From positions 620,001-684,000 of the forward strand of contig NZ_CP117677.1 in assembly GCF_028622835.1 (NCBI RefSeq): a stretch of 64,000 nt of DNA. The letters are read 5' to 3'. Source of the stretch: Caloramator sp. mosi_1 (GTDB lineage: Bacteria; Bacillota; Clostridia; Clostridiales; Caloramatoraceae). Under the pieces are notes generated by a model. It made no database searches and was not told the DNA's origin. It saw only the letters and a program-made list of their open reading frames with translations. Positions 29,337 through 37,973 of the stretch are shown piece after piece (position 1 is the stretch's first letter; every line of letters begins with the position of its first letter). The position numbers were made by a program, and so were the translations under genes.

Positions 29337-29388
29337 CTTTCAAATTACTATAGGATTGTATGATGTTTCTTAATATGTTTTATATCCA

Positions 29389-29607
29389 TTATCTTACAGA
29401 CAACTCTTCTACTTCTCTGTTTACTATCTGTGCAGACATTATTGTTATTAAGTTTCCACCTGTTGAAGTAAATATGTTCTTAGTTATAATATCCTGCATA
29501 ACTGTCTTCACTTCTTGTTCTGTTATATTTTCCCTTACATTTGGAATTGATAATGAAACATTTTTACCCGCTTCATTTTGGAACACCATCACAAGTGATT
29601 TTGCCAT
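29389..29607 (-). CDS. DUF2922 family protein
   Basis: 72 residues. The DUF2922 pattern is clear: SLVMVFQNEAGKNVSLSIPN, then INREVEELSVR at the end. Small alpha/beta protein of unknown function, nearly always next to DUF1659, which lies 14 bases upstream. Confidence 0.85.
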   Translation of the reverse strand: MAKSLVMVFQNEAGKNVSLSIPNVRENITEQEVKTVMQDIITKNIFTSTGGNLITIMSAQIVNREVEELSVR

Positions 29608-29621
29608 AATCTACACCCCCA

Positions 29622-29846
29622 TTATTCATTTACTAATTCAAGAACTTCTTGTCTTAAAACTTCAGTAAGGTTTCCATCCACTAATGTAGAGATAGATAGT
29701 GCAGTATCATATACTGCTTGATGATCTGCTGTTGGTTTTACCTTCCTTAGATTAAGTACCTTAATTATGTCGTTTCCTCTTGAGTCAACCCCAAAGTTAA
29801 ATTTCATAAGTAGTGTTGATGATTGTTTAAAATCTCTTATTGCCAT
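29622..29846 (-). CDS. DUF1659 family protein
   Basis: 74 residues with the DUF1659 core KFNFGVDSRGNDIIKVLNLR and KPTADHQAVYDTALSI. First gene of the DUF1659-DUF2922-YvrJ cassette common in Firmicutes. Function unknown. Confidence 0.85.
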   Translation of the reverse strand: MAIRDFKQSSTLLMKFNFGVDSRGNDIIKVLNLRKVKPTADHQAVYDTALSISTLVDGNLTEVLRQEVLELVNE

Positions 29847-29980
29847 TTTTTATTCCCCTTTCACTTATATAAATTGTAAGAGGGTGATATTTTTACACTA
29901 TTTTTTATAATTTTTTAAATTCATAAAATTATTGAAATAAAAGTTAGATTGTTAACATATACAAATAACCTATGAAAATA

Positions 29981-30025
29981 CCCCTTGAAGGATTCAAAAG
30001 GAATGCCAAAAATCCTTCAAGGGGC
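29981..30025 (-). terminator. metK terminator
   Basis: CCCCTTGAAGGATT pairs with AATCCTTCAAGGGG, with GAATGCC/GGCATTCC-like sequence in the loop. The same stem sequence recurs at 35129. Confidence 0.8.
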
Positions 30026-30059
30026 TAATCTTAATATACTTTATTCAACTAACTCAAAT

Positions 30060-31250
30060 TTATTGCATTTCAGCTACAAGTTTCTTTATTTCATCAACCT
30101 TGTTTAGTCTTTCCCAAGGTAAATCTAAGTCTGTTCTTCCAAAATGTCCGTAAGCTGCAACTTGTCTGTAGATTGGTCTTCTTAGGTCAAGGTGCTTAAT
30201 TATAGCTGCTGGTCTTAGGTCAAATACCTTGTTGATTATTTCAACGATCTTTTCATCTGGTAACTTTCCAGTTCCGAAAGTATCAACAGTTACTGAAACT
30301 GGCTTTGCAACACCTATAGCGTAAGCAACTTCTACTTCTAACTTATCTGCTACACCTGCTGCTACAAGATTCTTTGCAACCCATCTTGCTGCATAAGCTG
30401 CTGAACGGTCAACCTTAGTTGGGTCCTTTCCTGAGAAGGCACCGCCACCGTGACGACCATATCCACCATATGTATCAACTATTATCTTTCTTCCTGTTAA
30501 ACCTGAGTCTCCGTGTGGTCCACCTATTACGAATCTTCCTGTTGGATTTATGTAATACTTAGTATTTTCATCAAGAAGGTTTGCTGGAACAACCTTTCTA
30601 ATAACGTGTTCAATCATATCTCTTTCTATTTGTTCTCTTGTAACTTCTGGGCTGTGTTGAGTTGATATAACTATTGTATCTATTCTAACTGGCTTATCAT
30701 CTTCATACTCAACAGTTACTTGAGTCTTTCCATCTGGTCTTAAGTAATCTAAAGTTCCATTCTTTCTAACTTCAGCAAGTCTTCTTGATAGTCTATGTGC
30801 CATTGCTATTGGTAGAGGCATATATTCAGGTGTTTCAGTACAAGCAAAACCAAACATCATACCTTGGTCTCCAGCACCTGTTGTTGCAAATTCGTTTTCT
30901 TCACCCTTCTTTGCTTCAAGTGCCTTATCAACACCCATTGCAATATCAGATGATTGTTCATCTATTGAAGTTATAACTGCACAAGTATCACAGTCAAATC
31001 CGTATTTTGCTCTTGTGTAGCCTATTTCTTCGATTGTTCTTCTAACAACCTTTGGAATATCAACATAGCACTTTGTTGATATTTCACCCATAACAAGTAC
31101 CATACCTGTTGTCACTGCTGTTTCACAAGCTACTCTGGCTTCTGGGTCTTCAGTTAATATAGCATCAAGTATTGCATCTGAAATTTGGTCACAAATCTTA
31201 TCTGGATGTCCTTCTGTAACTGATTCTGATGTAAATAGTCTTCTTGCCAT
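30060..31250 (-). CDS. metK: S-adenosylmethionine synthetase
   Basis: Makes SAM from methionine and ATP (396 aa, intact). Signatures: [17 protein letters not shown] near the N-terminus, [10 protein letters not shown], and the P-loop-like [19 protein letters not shown]. The radical-SAM enzymes HydE and HydG in this window depend on its product. The mRNA leader contains a SAM-I riboswitch followed by an IS605-type element, so the start codon lies over 300 bases from the riboswitch terminator. Confidence 0.98.
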   Translation of the reverse strand: MARRLFTSESVTEGHPDKICDQISDAILDAILTEDPEARVACETAVTTGMVLVMGEISTKCYVDIPKVVRRTIEEIGYTRAKYGFDCDTCAVITSIDEQSSDIAMGVDKALEAKKGEENEFATTGAGDQGMMFGFACTETPEYMPLPIAMAHRLSRRLAEVRKNGTLDYLRPDGKTQVTVEYEDDKPVRIDTIVISTQHSPEVTREQIERDMIEHVIRKVVPANLLDENTKYYINPTGRFVIGGPHGDSGLTGRKIIVDTYGGYGRHGGGAFSGKDPTKVDRSAAYAARWVAKNLVAAGVADKLEVEVAYAIGVAKPVSVTVDTFGTGKLPDEKIVEIINKVFDLRPAAIIKHLDLRRPIYRQVAAYGHFGRTDLDLPWERLNKVDEIKKLVAEMQ

Positions 31251-31348
31251 CGTTCTACCTCCTTTAATATATAAATATAATTTGTTTACATTTTATAAAA
31301 ATTATTTTGAGACTAAATTTAGTATCTCTCATTCTTTTGTTTTTAATA

Positions 31349-31545
31349 GTGAACTACCCCCACCTATAGAAGTGGTGGCTTCGTGGTCAATACTCCCATC
31401 GGAGCAAGTTTACCCACGCTCAAAGGGCTGTTCCATCCCCAGTTTTACCATTCATATGGCTAACTTAAGTAGCCTTGGTTTTCGCTACTTTTCAGCGACA
31501 TTCATCACCCACTTATAGAAGTAGGCAACTTCTGTCGCTAATTAG
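31349..31545 (-). mobile_element. Transposase-less IS200/IS605-type element, guide-RNA-like, copy 1
   Basis: About 195 bases. On the minus strand it starts with a subterminal hairpin (CTACTTCTATAAGTGGG) and ends AAGCCACCACTTCTATAGG...GGGGTAGTTCAC. That is the end and fold style of the TnpB/IscB-associated guide (omega) RNA scaffold. It matches the element at 36900 closely; one internal hairpin differs in sequence but still pairs (GCTCC CGATG GGAGT here). No tnpA or tnpB ORF. It lies between the SAM riboswitch and metK. Confidence 0.6.
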
Positions 31546-31587
31546 GTTAAAATAATACTTTAAAGATTTATTTTATAATTGTATAAA

Positions 31588-31735
31588 ATAAAAACCTCTT
31601 CTGACGAAGAGGCTTATATGCATAAGACTCTCATCTGCCAGAAATAAAATTCTGCAGGAATTGGCACCATTGTGCTCTTGCACCGGTTGCCGGGCTTCAT
31701 CGGGCCAGTCCCTCCACCTCTCTTGATAAGAGTTT
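31588..31735 (-). promoter_or_regulatory. SAM-I (S-box) riboswitch controlling metK
   Basis: The minus strand carries the S-box core CTTATCAAGAGAGGTGGAGG, GACTGGCCCGATGAAGCCCG and GCAACC, then GGTGCCAATTCCTGCAG and GATGAGAG closing P1. It is followed by the terminator GCCTCTTCGTCAGAAGAGG with TTTTTATTTTAT. High SAM is expected to stop transcription before metK. Confidence 0.95.
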
Positions 31736-31971
31736 CCTGTATTCAATTTAGACATCTTGAGTAATATTATCATAATAAAATAAGTATGTCAATAATATTA
31801 TTTGTAATTTTATATATTTTATTTTACTCTATGAAATTCCCGTGAACACTGCTTTAATATAATAACTTTATTGGGTATAAGTTATTTTTCATTTTCAACT
31901 AAACACATCTAATAATCATAATAGTTTTCTAATTAATAAATATATCAACACAATCCAAAATATTGATATTA

Positions 31972-32280
31972 CTACTGCCGATAATATTTTTTACCCTTAA
32001 ACTTACTATAGTCAATCTCTATGTTTCTACATTCTTCTATAATGTAATCTGGCACTAACTTTAGCGACAGATATATTCCTAAAGGTAGAATCAATAAATC
32101 GTCTAAGTAGCCCAATATAGGTATAAAATCTGGTATTAAATCAATAGGACTTAGTGCATAGGCTATAACTATACCAATTGATATTTTTGCATACCAAGGA
32201 GTCTTTTGGTATGTGTATATCTTATATAATAATTCAAGTTGATTTATTAAGTTTTTAGCCCATTTTTTAATCCTCTTCAT
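31972..32280 (-). CDS. YkvA/DUF1232 family membrane protein
   Basis: About 103 residues with the DUF1232 core KISIGIVIAYALSPIDLIPD and FIPILGYLDDLLILPLGIYL. A short basic amphipathic N-terminus precedes it. Start at MKRIKKW after GGTGATAAT. Function unknown. It is transcribed from the tRNA side but separated from the tRNAs by a terminator. Confidence 0.85.
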   Translation of the reverse strand: MKRIKKWAKNLINQLELLYKIYTYQKTPWYAKISIGIVIAYALSPIDLIPDFIPILGYLDDLLILPLGIYLSLKLVPDYIIEECRNIEIDYSKFKGKKYYRQ

Positions 32281-32339
32281 AATTATCACCACTTTTAATA
32301 TAAAATAAAAATTTAAATTTATCTACAAAAGCAAACTAA

Positions 32340-32361
32340 AAAGAGACGCTATTGCGTCTCT
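32340..32361 (-). terminator. Terminator of the tRNA operon
   Basis: AAGAGACGC and GCGTCTCTT form a 9-bp stem followed on the minus strand by TTTTAGTTTGC. Confidence 0.75.
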
Positions 32362-32445
32362 TGGTGGGACAGGGTGGATTCGAACCACCGAAGGCTGTGC
32401 CAACAGATTTACAGTCTGCCCCTTTGGCCACTCGGGAACCGTCCC
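32362..32445 (-). tRNA. tRNA-Tyr (GTA), copy A
   Basis: Class II tRNA with long variable arm. Acceptor GGGACGG/CTGTCCC, anticodon loop ACTGTAAATC, encoded CCA. Confidence 0.95.
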
Positions 32446-32450
32446 ATATA

Positions 32451-32526
32451 TGGAGCCGGCTATAGGAATCGAACCTACAACCTACTGATTACAAGTCAGT
32501 TGCTCTGCCAATTGAGCTAAGCCGGC
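32451..32526 (-). tRNA. tRNA-Thr (TGT), copy A
   Basis: Cloverleaf with acceptor GCCGGCT/AGCCGGC, anticodon loop CTTGTAA, T-loop GGTTCGATTCC, encoded CCA. Confidence 0.95.
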
Positions 32527-32534
32527 ATCTTATG

Positions 32535-32610
32535 TGGTGGGCACGACAGGGCTCGAACCTGTGACCCTCTGCTTGTAAGGCAGATGCTCTCCCAGCTGAG
32601 CTACGCGCCC
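32535..32610 (-). tRNA. tRNA-Val (TAC), copy A
   Basis: Cloverleaf with acceptor GGGCGCG/CGTGCCC, anticodon loop CTTACAA, T-loop GGTTCGAGCCC, encoded CCA. Confidence 0.95.
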
Positions 32611-32634
32611 ACGTTTTTATTTATTTTTTATTAG

Positions 32635-32719
32635 TGGTGGGGCGAGGTGGATTCGAACCACCGAAGGCTGTGCCAACAGATTTACAGTCTGCCCCCTTTG
32701 GCCACTCGGGAATCGCCCC
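32635..32719 (-). tRNA. tRNA-Tyr (GTA), copy B
   Basis: As copy A but with acceptor GGGGCGA/TCGCCCC and one extra base in the D-arm region. The acceptor changes are on both sides, so pairing is kept. Confidence 0.95.
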
Positions 32720-32724
32720 ACTTA

Positions 32725-32800
32725 TGGAGCCGGCTATAGGAATCGAACCTACAACCTACTGATTACAAGTCAGTTGCTCTGCCAATTGAGCTAAGCCGGC
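32725..32800 (-). tRNA. tRNA-Thr (TGT), copy B
   Basis: Appears identical to copy A, anticodon loop CTTGTAA, encoded CCA. Confidence 0.95.
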
Positions 32801-32807
32801 ATTTATG

Positions 32808-32883
32808 TGGTGGGCACGACAGGGCTCGAACCTGTGACCCTCTGCTTGTAAGGCAGATGCTCTCCCAGCTGAGCTACGCGCCC
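32808..32883 (-). tRNA. tRNA-Val (TAC), copy B
   Basis: Appears identical to copy A; first tRNA of the operon after the promoter. Confidence 0.95.
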
Positions 32884-32935
32884 ACGTTTTTTATTTCTCT
32901 GTCGCTTTTTTCGTTCGTCCCTCGCGACAAGTGTT

Positions 32936-32964
32936 ATTATATAAGAGCTAAAAACTTTTTTCAA
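32936..32964 (-). promoter_or_regulatory. Promoter of the tRNA operon
   Basis: Minus-strand TTGAAA and TATAAT with a 17-base spacer. A CG-rich stretch (TGTCGCGAGGGACG) follows as the transcript start. Confidence 0.75.
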
Positions 32965-33154
32965 ATATAATATTGCCCATTTTTGAAGATTATATTCATA
33001 TTTCTTCAATATTCTTTTATATTCTTTTAATAACTAACTATTTCACATATAAAATTATATATTTATGTTTCATCCCTATTAGCTTCCCCTTGCCAATCCT
33101 CCGTATTTATTGTAAATTTATCTATAAACATAATAGCTTAAAAGGTGGGATAAA

Positions 33155-33897
33155 ATGAAGCAAATTCTCGGAAAGCTAAGAAGAGCTGTAACAGATTTTA
33201 ATATGATTCAAGATGGAGATAAAATTGCTGTAGGTGTATCTGGTGGTAAAGATAGTAATCTCCTTTTAAAATCATTGAAGATGTATCAGAGATTTTCTAA
33301 TGAAAAATTCGACATAGTAGCTATAACAATTGATATGGGCTTTAAAGAATATAACCCAGAACCACTTATAAAATATTTTGAAGAACTTGAAATTGAATAT
33401 AAAATAATCCCTACACAAATAGGCGAAATATTATTTGAAGTTAGAAAGGAAAAAAACCCTTGTTCCCTTTGTGCGAATATGAGAAGAGGAATATTGCACG
33501 ATACTGCAAAGGAACTTGGATGTAACAAGGTAGCTCTTGGTCATCATCTAAACGATGCAATAGAAACCTTTTTACTTTCTCTCTTTTACGAAGCACGACT
33601 AAATACTTTTTCTCCTGTAACATATTTATCAAGAAAAGATTTATACCTAATAAGGCCCTTTGTCTATGTCTATGAAAAGGAAATAATAGGAGCCTGCAAC
33701 AAATATAATATACCTGTTGTTAAAAATCCGTGCCCTGCAAATGGCGAAACAAAAGACAGTATATGAAGGAATTAATAAAACAAATTGAACACGATATCCC
33801 CTTTGTAAAGGATAATATATTAGGTGCAATTACCAATATAGAACAGCTTAATATATGGGATAAAGAAAAAATAAGTAAAATTTGCAAAAAAGATTAG
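33155..33897 (+). CDS. TtcA-family PP-loop tRNA thiolation protein (one frameshift)
   Basis: ATP-pyrophosphatase family that thiolates cytidine 32 of tRNA (TtcA) or a close relative. PP-loop AVGVSGGKDSNLLL, the cysteine pair NPCSLCANMRRG, the conserved KVALGHHLNDAIETFLLSLF, and a later NPCPANGET. About 247 residues after adding one base near 33765 (C-terminus ends KEKISKICKKD). The stop overlaps the stop of the convergent gene by four bases. Located just upstream of the divergent tRNA operon, a natural context for a tRNA modifier. Confidence 0.87.
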
Positions 33898-34450
33898 TTG
33901 TTATATCTTTCTACTATTTGTATTAACTGTTCATATTTTTCTTCAGGAAGTCTATCCTTTAAAATATCAAATATATCATAGGCTTCCTTTTCTGTTACTC
34001 CATTTTTAATTATATCATTTAATCTAAGGATATCTGAAGGTTTGAGGTATTTTACTAATGAAAAATATAAGCCTTATCATCAAGGCTTATTTTATTTTCC
34101 ATTGCTGCAACATCGTAGGTTGAAACTTGTGAAACTTCTCCCATACTTTCTATATTATAATATTCACTTATTATATAGTTATCATATATGTATTTTAGTT
34201 TATCTATATTATTTAAGCTTTGTTTATTTGTTTTCACGTCATCTTTAATTTTCTTTTCTTCTAATTGTATATTTATTCCTTTATTAAAATCATCAAAAAT
34301 ATATCCTGTGTTTTCATCTTGATTGGCATTAAACTCTTGCTCAATTATATCGTTAACTGTAGTCTCGATTTCATTAGGTTTAATTGTAAACATCGTATAT
34401 AGAGTTATAATAGTTATAACTATTACAAGATAACTATATATTTTTTTCAT
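33894..34450 (-). CDS. Membrane-anchored protein of unknown function (one frameshift)
   Basis: About 185 residues after repair. A single N-terminal membrane anchor (IYSYLVIVITIITLYTMFTI) precedes an acidic, Asn-rich extracytoplasmic part. The helical C-terminus has YLKPSDILRLNDIIKNG and LPEEKYEQLIQIVERYNN. Break near 34058 in a T run. GGAGGGATATT precedes the ATG. No family recognised; a sporulation link through the next-door yyaC is only suggestive. Confidence 0.6.
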
Positions 34451-34558
34451 AATATCCCTCCTTTTTATCTTATTTTTCCCTCTTTAATATTTTTATATTC
34501 ATATTTGTAATAATTCCCCTTTATATGTGTGTATATATTAAATAAGGGGGTGGAGGAT

Positions 34559-35098
34559 GTGCCTAAAAAGATGATTTAATTGGGATGAAGGTACATTTTA
34601 AAGATAAAGACGCAGTGGATAAACTTTCTGAATACCTAAAAAATATATAAACGAAAATACTGTTATACTTTGTATTGGTACCGATAAATGTATTGGTGAC
34701 TCTTTAGGTCCTTTAGTTGGAACTTTGCTTACTGACAAAGATTTTAAACTTCCTGTAGTCGGAACCCTTGATGACCCTGCTCACGCAGTAAATTTAGAAA
34801 CAAAAATTAAATATATAAATGAATATTTTGAAAATTATTTTGTTATTGCTGTAGATGCCTGCCTTGGCTATTCTGATTTTATTGGCGATATTCAGGTTAA
34901 GTTGGGACCTGTTTCTCCTGGAAAGGGAGTGGGTAAAAATTACCTAAAGTAGGAGATATTTCTATAATAGGAGTGGTAGATTCAACGGATAATTCAGATA
35001 TATTTGCATTTAATTCAACAAGACTTGGATTTGTAATGCAGATGGCTAAAGTTATAACTGGAGCCCTTATAAAGGCATCAAAAGAAATGGAAATTTAG
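34559..35098 (+). CDS. yyaC: YyaC family spore protein, GPR-protease-like fold (three frameshifts)
   Basis: Spore-associated YyaC family, about 179 residues, related in fold to the germination protease. Motifs: LCIGTDKCIGDSLGPLVGTL, VVGTLDDPAHAVNLE, VIAVDACLGYSDFIG, GPVSPGKGVGK and DISIIGVVDSTDN. Starts with GTG after AAGGGGGTGGAGGAT. Breaks near 34572, 34650 and 34940 are repaired by single bases in A/T runs. Divergent from the membrane-anchored gene upstream. Confidence 0.85.
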
Positions 35099-35128
35099 CA
35101 AGATGTTGAAAAAGCTATAATATACTTG

Positions 35129-35337
35129 GCCCCTTGAAGGATTTCTTTGGCATTCCTTCATTTCGCTAAGCAAGTCTAAGCTTTTCTTTGTTTGAAAAGT
35201 CCTACCCTCGCGATACCCTCATCCGTGAGGGCCGCTCGGCTCGGCACATCGTGTGCCGAATTACGGACTTTTTCAAAATCTAAAGATGCACTTGCTAAAG
35301 CTTATGAAATATGCCATTTTTAAATCCTTTCAAGGGT
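35129..35337. repeat. GC-rich multi-stem palindromic element between yyaC and mreB
   Basis: Nested pairing over about 205 bases: CCCTTGAAGGATTT with AAATCCTTTCAAGGG, TGGCAT with ATGCCA, AAGCAAGT with ACTTGCT, GAAAAGTCC with GGACTTTTTC. Two inner GC-rich hairpins are CCCTCATCCGTGAGGG and CGGCACATCGTGTGCCG. The outer stem and loop start (CCCCTTGAAGGATT, GGCATTCC) match the metK terminator at 29981, as if a module were inserted into such a hairpin. No ORF. An ncRNA or a non-autonomous mobile element; strand undecided. Confidence 0.55.
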
Positions 35338-35381
35338 CAATTTCATAACCATAGCATCTTTTATGTTTGTCAACAATCTAA

Positions 35382-35403
35382 AGAGCACGCATTACGCGTG
35401 CTC
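35382..35403 (-). terminator. mreB terminator
   Basis: GAGCACGC ATTACG CGTGCTC stem followed on the minus strand by TTTAGATTG. Confidence 0.7.
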
Positions 35404-35409
35404 TCCTCT

Positions 35410-36431
35410 TTAATAGTTTGATATTTTTACTTCCTCAAGTTTTTCGATAAAATCTAATGCTTTACCTGTTCCAACAGCAACACAGGATACTGCATCCTCT
35501 GCAACCTTTACAGGTACGTTAGTTCTTTCTTCTATGAATTTATCAAGTCCCCAAAGGAGTGAACCTCCTCCTGTCATAAGTATTCCTTTATCACTTATAT
35601 CGGCAGCAAGTTCTGGAGGAGTCTTTTCTAATACTGAATGTACACATTCAGCAATTTCGTGTACAGGCTCTGCAAGTGCCTCTCTTATTTCCTCTGAACT
35701 AACAATTATATTTTTGGGAAGACCAGAAATCAAATCTCTTCCTCTTATTTCCATTGAAACATCTTCATCTCTCTTATATGCACAACCTATATTAATCTTT
35801 AATTCTTCTGCTGTTCTTTCCCCAATCATCAACTTATATTTTTTCCTAATATATCTAATAATTGCATCATCAAATTTGTCACCAGCAACCTTTACTGAAG
35901 ACCTAACAACCATCCCTCCAAGGGATATAACTGCAACATCTGTGGTTCCTCCCCCAATATCAACCACCATCGTACCACTTGGCTTTGATATATCTAACCC
36001 TGCACCAATTGCTGCAGCTATAGGTTCTTCTATTAAATATACTTTCCTTGCACCTGCGTTTAGTGCTGCATCTTTAACTGCTCTTTTTCAACCTCTGTTG
36101 CCTCACAGGGAATACATACTACCACCCTTGGTTTACCCCATCCTCTTTTATTATATGCCTTTCTAATGAAGTGGCTTAACATTTTTTCTGTGACATCATA
36201 GTCAGAAATAACACCTTCTCTTAAAGGTCTTTTTGCCACTATATTACCTGGGGTTCTACCAATCATACTCTTGGCATCCTCGCCAACAGCTAATATCCTG
36301 TTACTATTTTTCTCTATAGCAACTACAGATGGTTCCTTTAATACAATTCCCTTTCCCTTTACATATACAAGTACTGTAGCAGTTCCTAAGTCTATTCCAA
36401 TGTCACTTGCAGTAAAAATCCCATTTGACAC
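35410..36431 (-). CDS. mreB: MreB/Mbl rod-shape actin homologue (one frameshift)
   Basis: Bacterial actin guiding lateral wall synthesis, about 340 aa. Phosphate-1 motif [18 protein letters not shown], phosphate-2 [19 protein letters not shown], adenosine motif [15 protein letters not shown]. Break near 36060, where adding an A to GAAAAAGAG gives [17 protein letters not shown]. The start is a GTG after AGGGAG. Its place next to spoIIID matches Bacillus mbl, so it is probably the Mbl paralogue. Confidence 0.93.
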
Positions 36432-36531
36432 ACTCCCTACGTAATTTTACTTAACAATTAATTATTCTATCTTTTTACCAATTTCCTGCACATAAAAAGT
36501 AAATTTTTGTTAATAAAGTAGGGAGTCTAAA

Positions 36532-36786
36532 TTAAGCTTCTGCAGATTTATATTTTAATTTAGTTGCTTTTCCACCCCTAATATGCCTTTCTGCCTTGTT
36601 TAAATCTAAAACTTCCTTGGCTTCCTTTGCAATCTGTGGATTAATTTTAGGCAACCTTTCAGTTATGTCCTTATGAATTGTACTCTTACTTACTCCAAAC
36701 ATTTTGGCTGTTTTTCTAATAGTTGCCTTAGATTCTATAATGTACTTTGCAACTTCTAAAACTCTCTCTTCTATATAGTCCTTCAA
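36532..36786 (-). CDS. spoIIID: Sporulation transcription factor SpoIIID
   Basis: DNA-binding regulator of mother-cell gene expression, 84 residues. The helix-turn-helix is ATIRKTAKMFGVSKSTIHKD, followed by the family-specific basic tail RHIRGGKATKLKYK. The TTG at LKDYIEERV is chosen as start, because GGGAGG lies eight bases upstream and family members begin there; the longer reading overlaps the ribosome site. Neighbours spoIIQ and mreB keep the Bacillus order. Confidence 0.95.
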   Translation of the reverse strand: MKDYIEERVLEVAKYIIESKATIRKTAKMFGVSKSTIHKDITERLPKINPQIAKEAKEVLDLNKAERHIRGGKATKLKYKSAEA

Positions 36787-36859
36787 GGCATGTACCTCCC
36801 TCAAATACTCTTATATCATAATATGTAAAATTTTAGTGTTTTATAATAACTTTTTTTAA

Positions 36860-36896
36860 AATAAGGATGCAAACCTAAAGGTTTGCAACCTTATTT
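36860..36896 (-). terminator. Terminator downstream of spoIIQ and element copy 2
   Basis: AATAAGGATGCAAACC TAAA GGTTTGCAACCTTATT stem with T-rich flanks on both strands. Confidence 0.75.
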
Positions 36897-36899
36897 TTA

Positions 36900-37093
36900 G
36901 TGAACTACCCCCACCTATAGATGTAGTGGCTTCGTGGTCAAGGCAACTTCTGTTGCCAGTTTACCCACGCTCAAAGGGCTGTTCCTTCCCCAGTTTTACC
37001 ATTTATATGGCTGATTTTAGTAGCCTTGGTTTTCGCTACTTTTCAGCGACATTCATCACCCACTTATAGAAGTGGGCGACTTCTGTTGCTGTT
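36900..37093 (-). mobile_element. Transposase-less IS200/IS605-type element, guide-RNA-like, copy 2
   Basis: Same architecture as the copy at 31349. It has a CCCACTTCTATAAGTGGG hairpin at one end, a shared core (GTCGCTGAAAAGTAGCGAAA, then ACCAAGGCTAC), and the GTAGTTCAC end on the minus strand. The variable internal hairpin is GGCAAC AGAA GTTGCC, unlike copy 1 but still paired, so the fold is conserved. It occupies the gap between the spoIIQ stop and its terminator. No ORF. Confidence 0.6.
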
Positions 37094-37102
37094 TATGTTA
37101 AA

Positions 37103-37886
37103 TTACTTTAAAAATTTTTGTGGATCTACTGGCACATATTCACTGCCATTTTTCTTAAGAAGCATAAAGTGTAGATGACTTCCTTCTATTGCAACTGATT
37201 CTCTTACAGAAGTATCTCCAACAACTCCGATAATCTGACCCTTTGTAACTTTTTGCCCCTCTTTAACCTTTAAATCCTCTGCAAGATTGCAATAAACTGT
37301 TTGGTATCCATTACCGTGATCAATAATTACTGTTACTCCAAATCCTGTCTTGTTAATGGTGTTAACAATCTTATCATCCTTGAATATTTTTAAAACTTTT
37401 CCATCAGCAGCAGCCTTTACTTCTGTTCCTAAATCTGCTTCAATATCAATTCCTTCGTGAGTTTCCCATTGGTTTAATGTCTTATTAAATAAAGGTTTAG
37501 TATCATCGAAGGGTTTTACTATTTGACCTTCAAGTGGTTTAATAAGTTTAAAAGAAACTACAGAACTTTGCTCGGTTTTCTTAGTTGTGTTTGAATTATT
37601 ATTGCTATTTTGAGGATTATTGCTTGATGTTTGTTTTGGTAAATTTGAAGCAGGAACAGTGTTGTTCTTTGTTTTTTCTTCAATTAATGTAGGTTCATTG
37701 TTAGGCTGATTGGTCTTCTTTTCTTCAGTAAGTTTTGAATCACCTAACTTGTTTGTAATTTTCCTTTCATTGTTTCTTGTAATAACTACTGCTGCTACAG
37801 CTACTATACAAAGACAGATAAACAAAATAACGTAAAAACTGTCTTTGTTAAAGAATTTTGATTTTTGAAAATGTTTTTTCTCCCAC
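37103..37886 (-). CDS. spoIIQ: SpoIIQ-like M23 (LytM) protein (one frameshift)
   Basis: Forespore membrane protein with extracytoplasmic LytM domain. In clostridia SpoIIQ often keeps zinc ligands; here HEGIDIEAD and SHLHFMLL provide the H-x3-D and H-x-H motifs, so metal binding is likely. An N-terminal cytoplasmic tail (GEKKHFQKSKFFNKDSF) and one membrane helix are recovered by adding one A near 37872. An Asn/Thr-rich linker joins helix and domain. Start GTG after GGAGGTGTTGATA. Position between spoIID and spoIIID supports the identity. Confidence 0.88.
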
Positions 37887-37944
37887 TATCAACACCTCCA
37901 TTAGTATTTTCTCCAGTTTGTGACATTTTATACATAAGAAAAAA

Positions 37945-37967
37945 GCATCTTACATTTAGTAAGATGC
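37945..37967 (-). terminator. spoIID terminator
   Basis: GCATCTTAC TAAAT GTAAGATGC stem followed by TTTTTTC on the minus strand. Confidence 0.85.
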
Positions 37968-37973
37968 ACTTAA

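Noticed and set aside
32803-33009. A 68-codon ORF on the minus strand
   Set aside because: It runs through the tRNA-Val gene; its C-terminal residues are translated tRNA sequence.
35129-35337. Retron msr-msd RNA, because of nested inverted repeats
   Set aside because: No reverse transcriptase gene on either side; yyaC and mreB are the neighbours.
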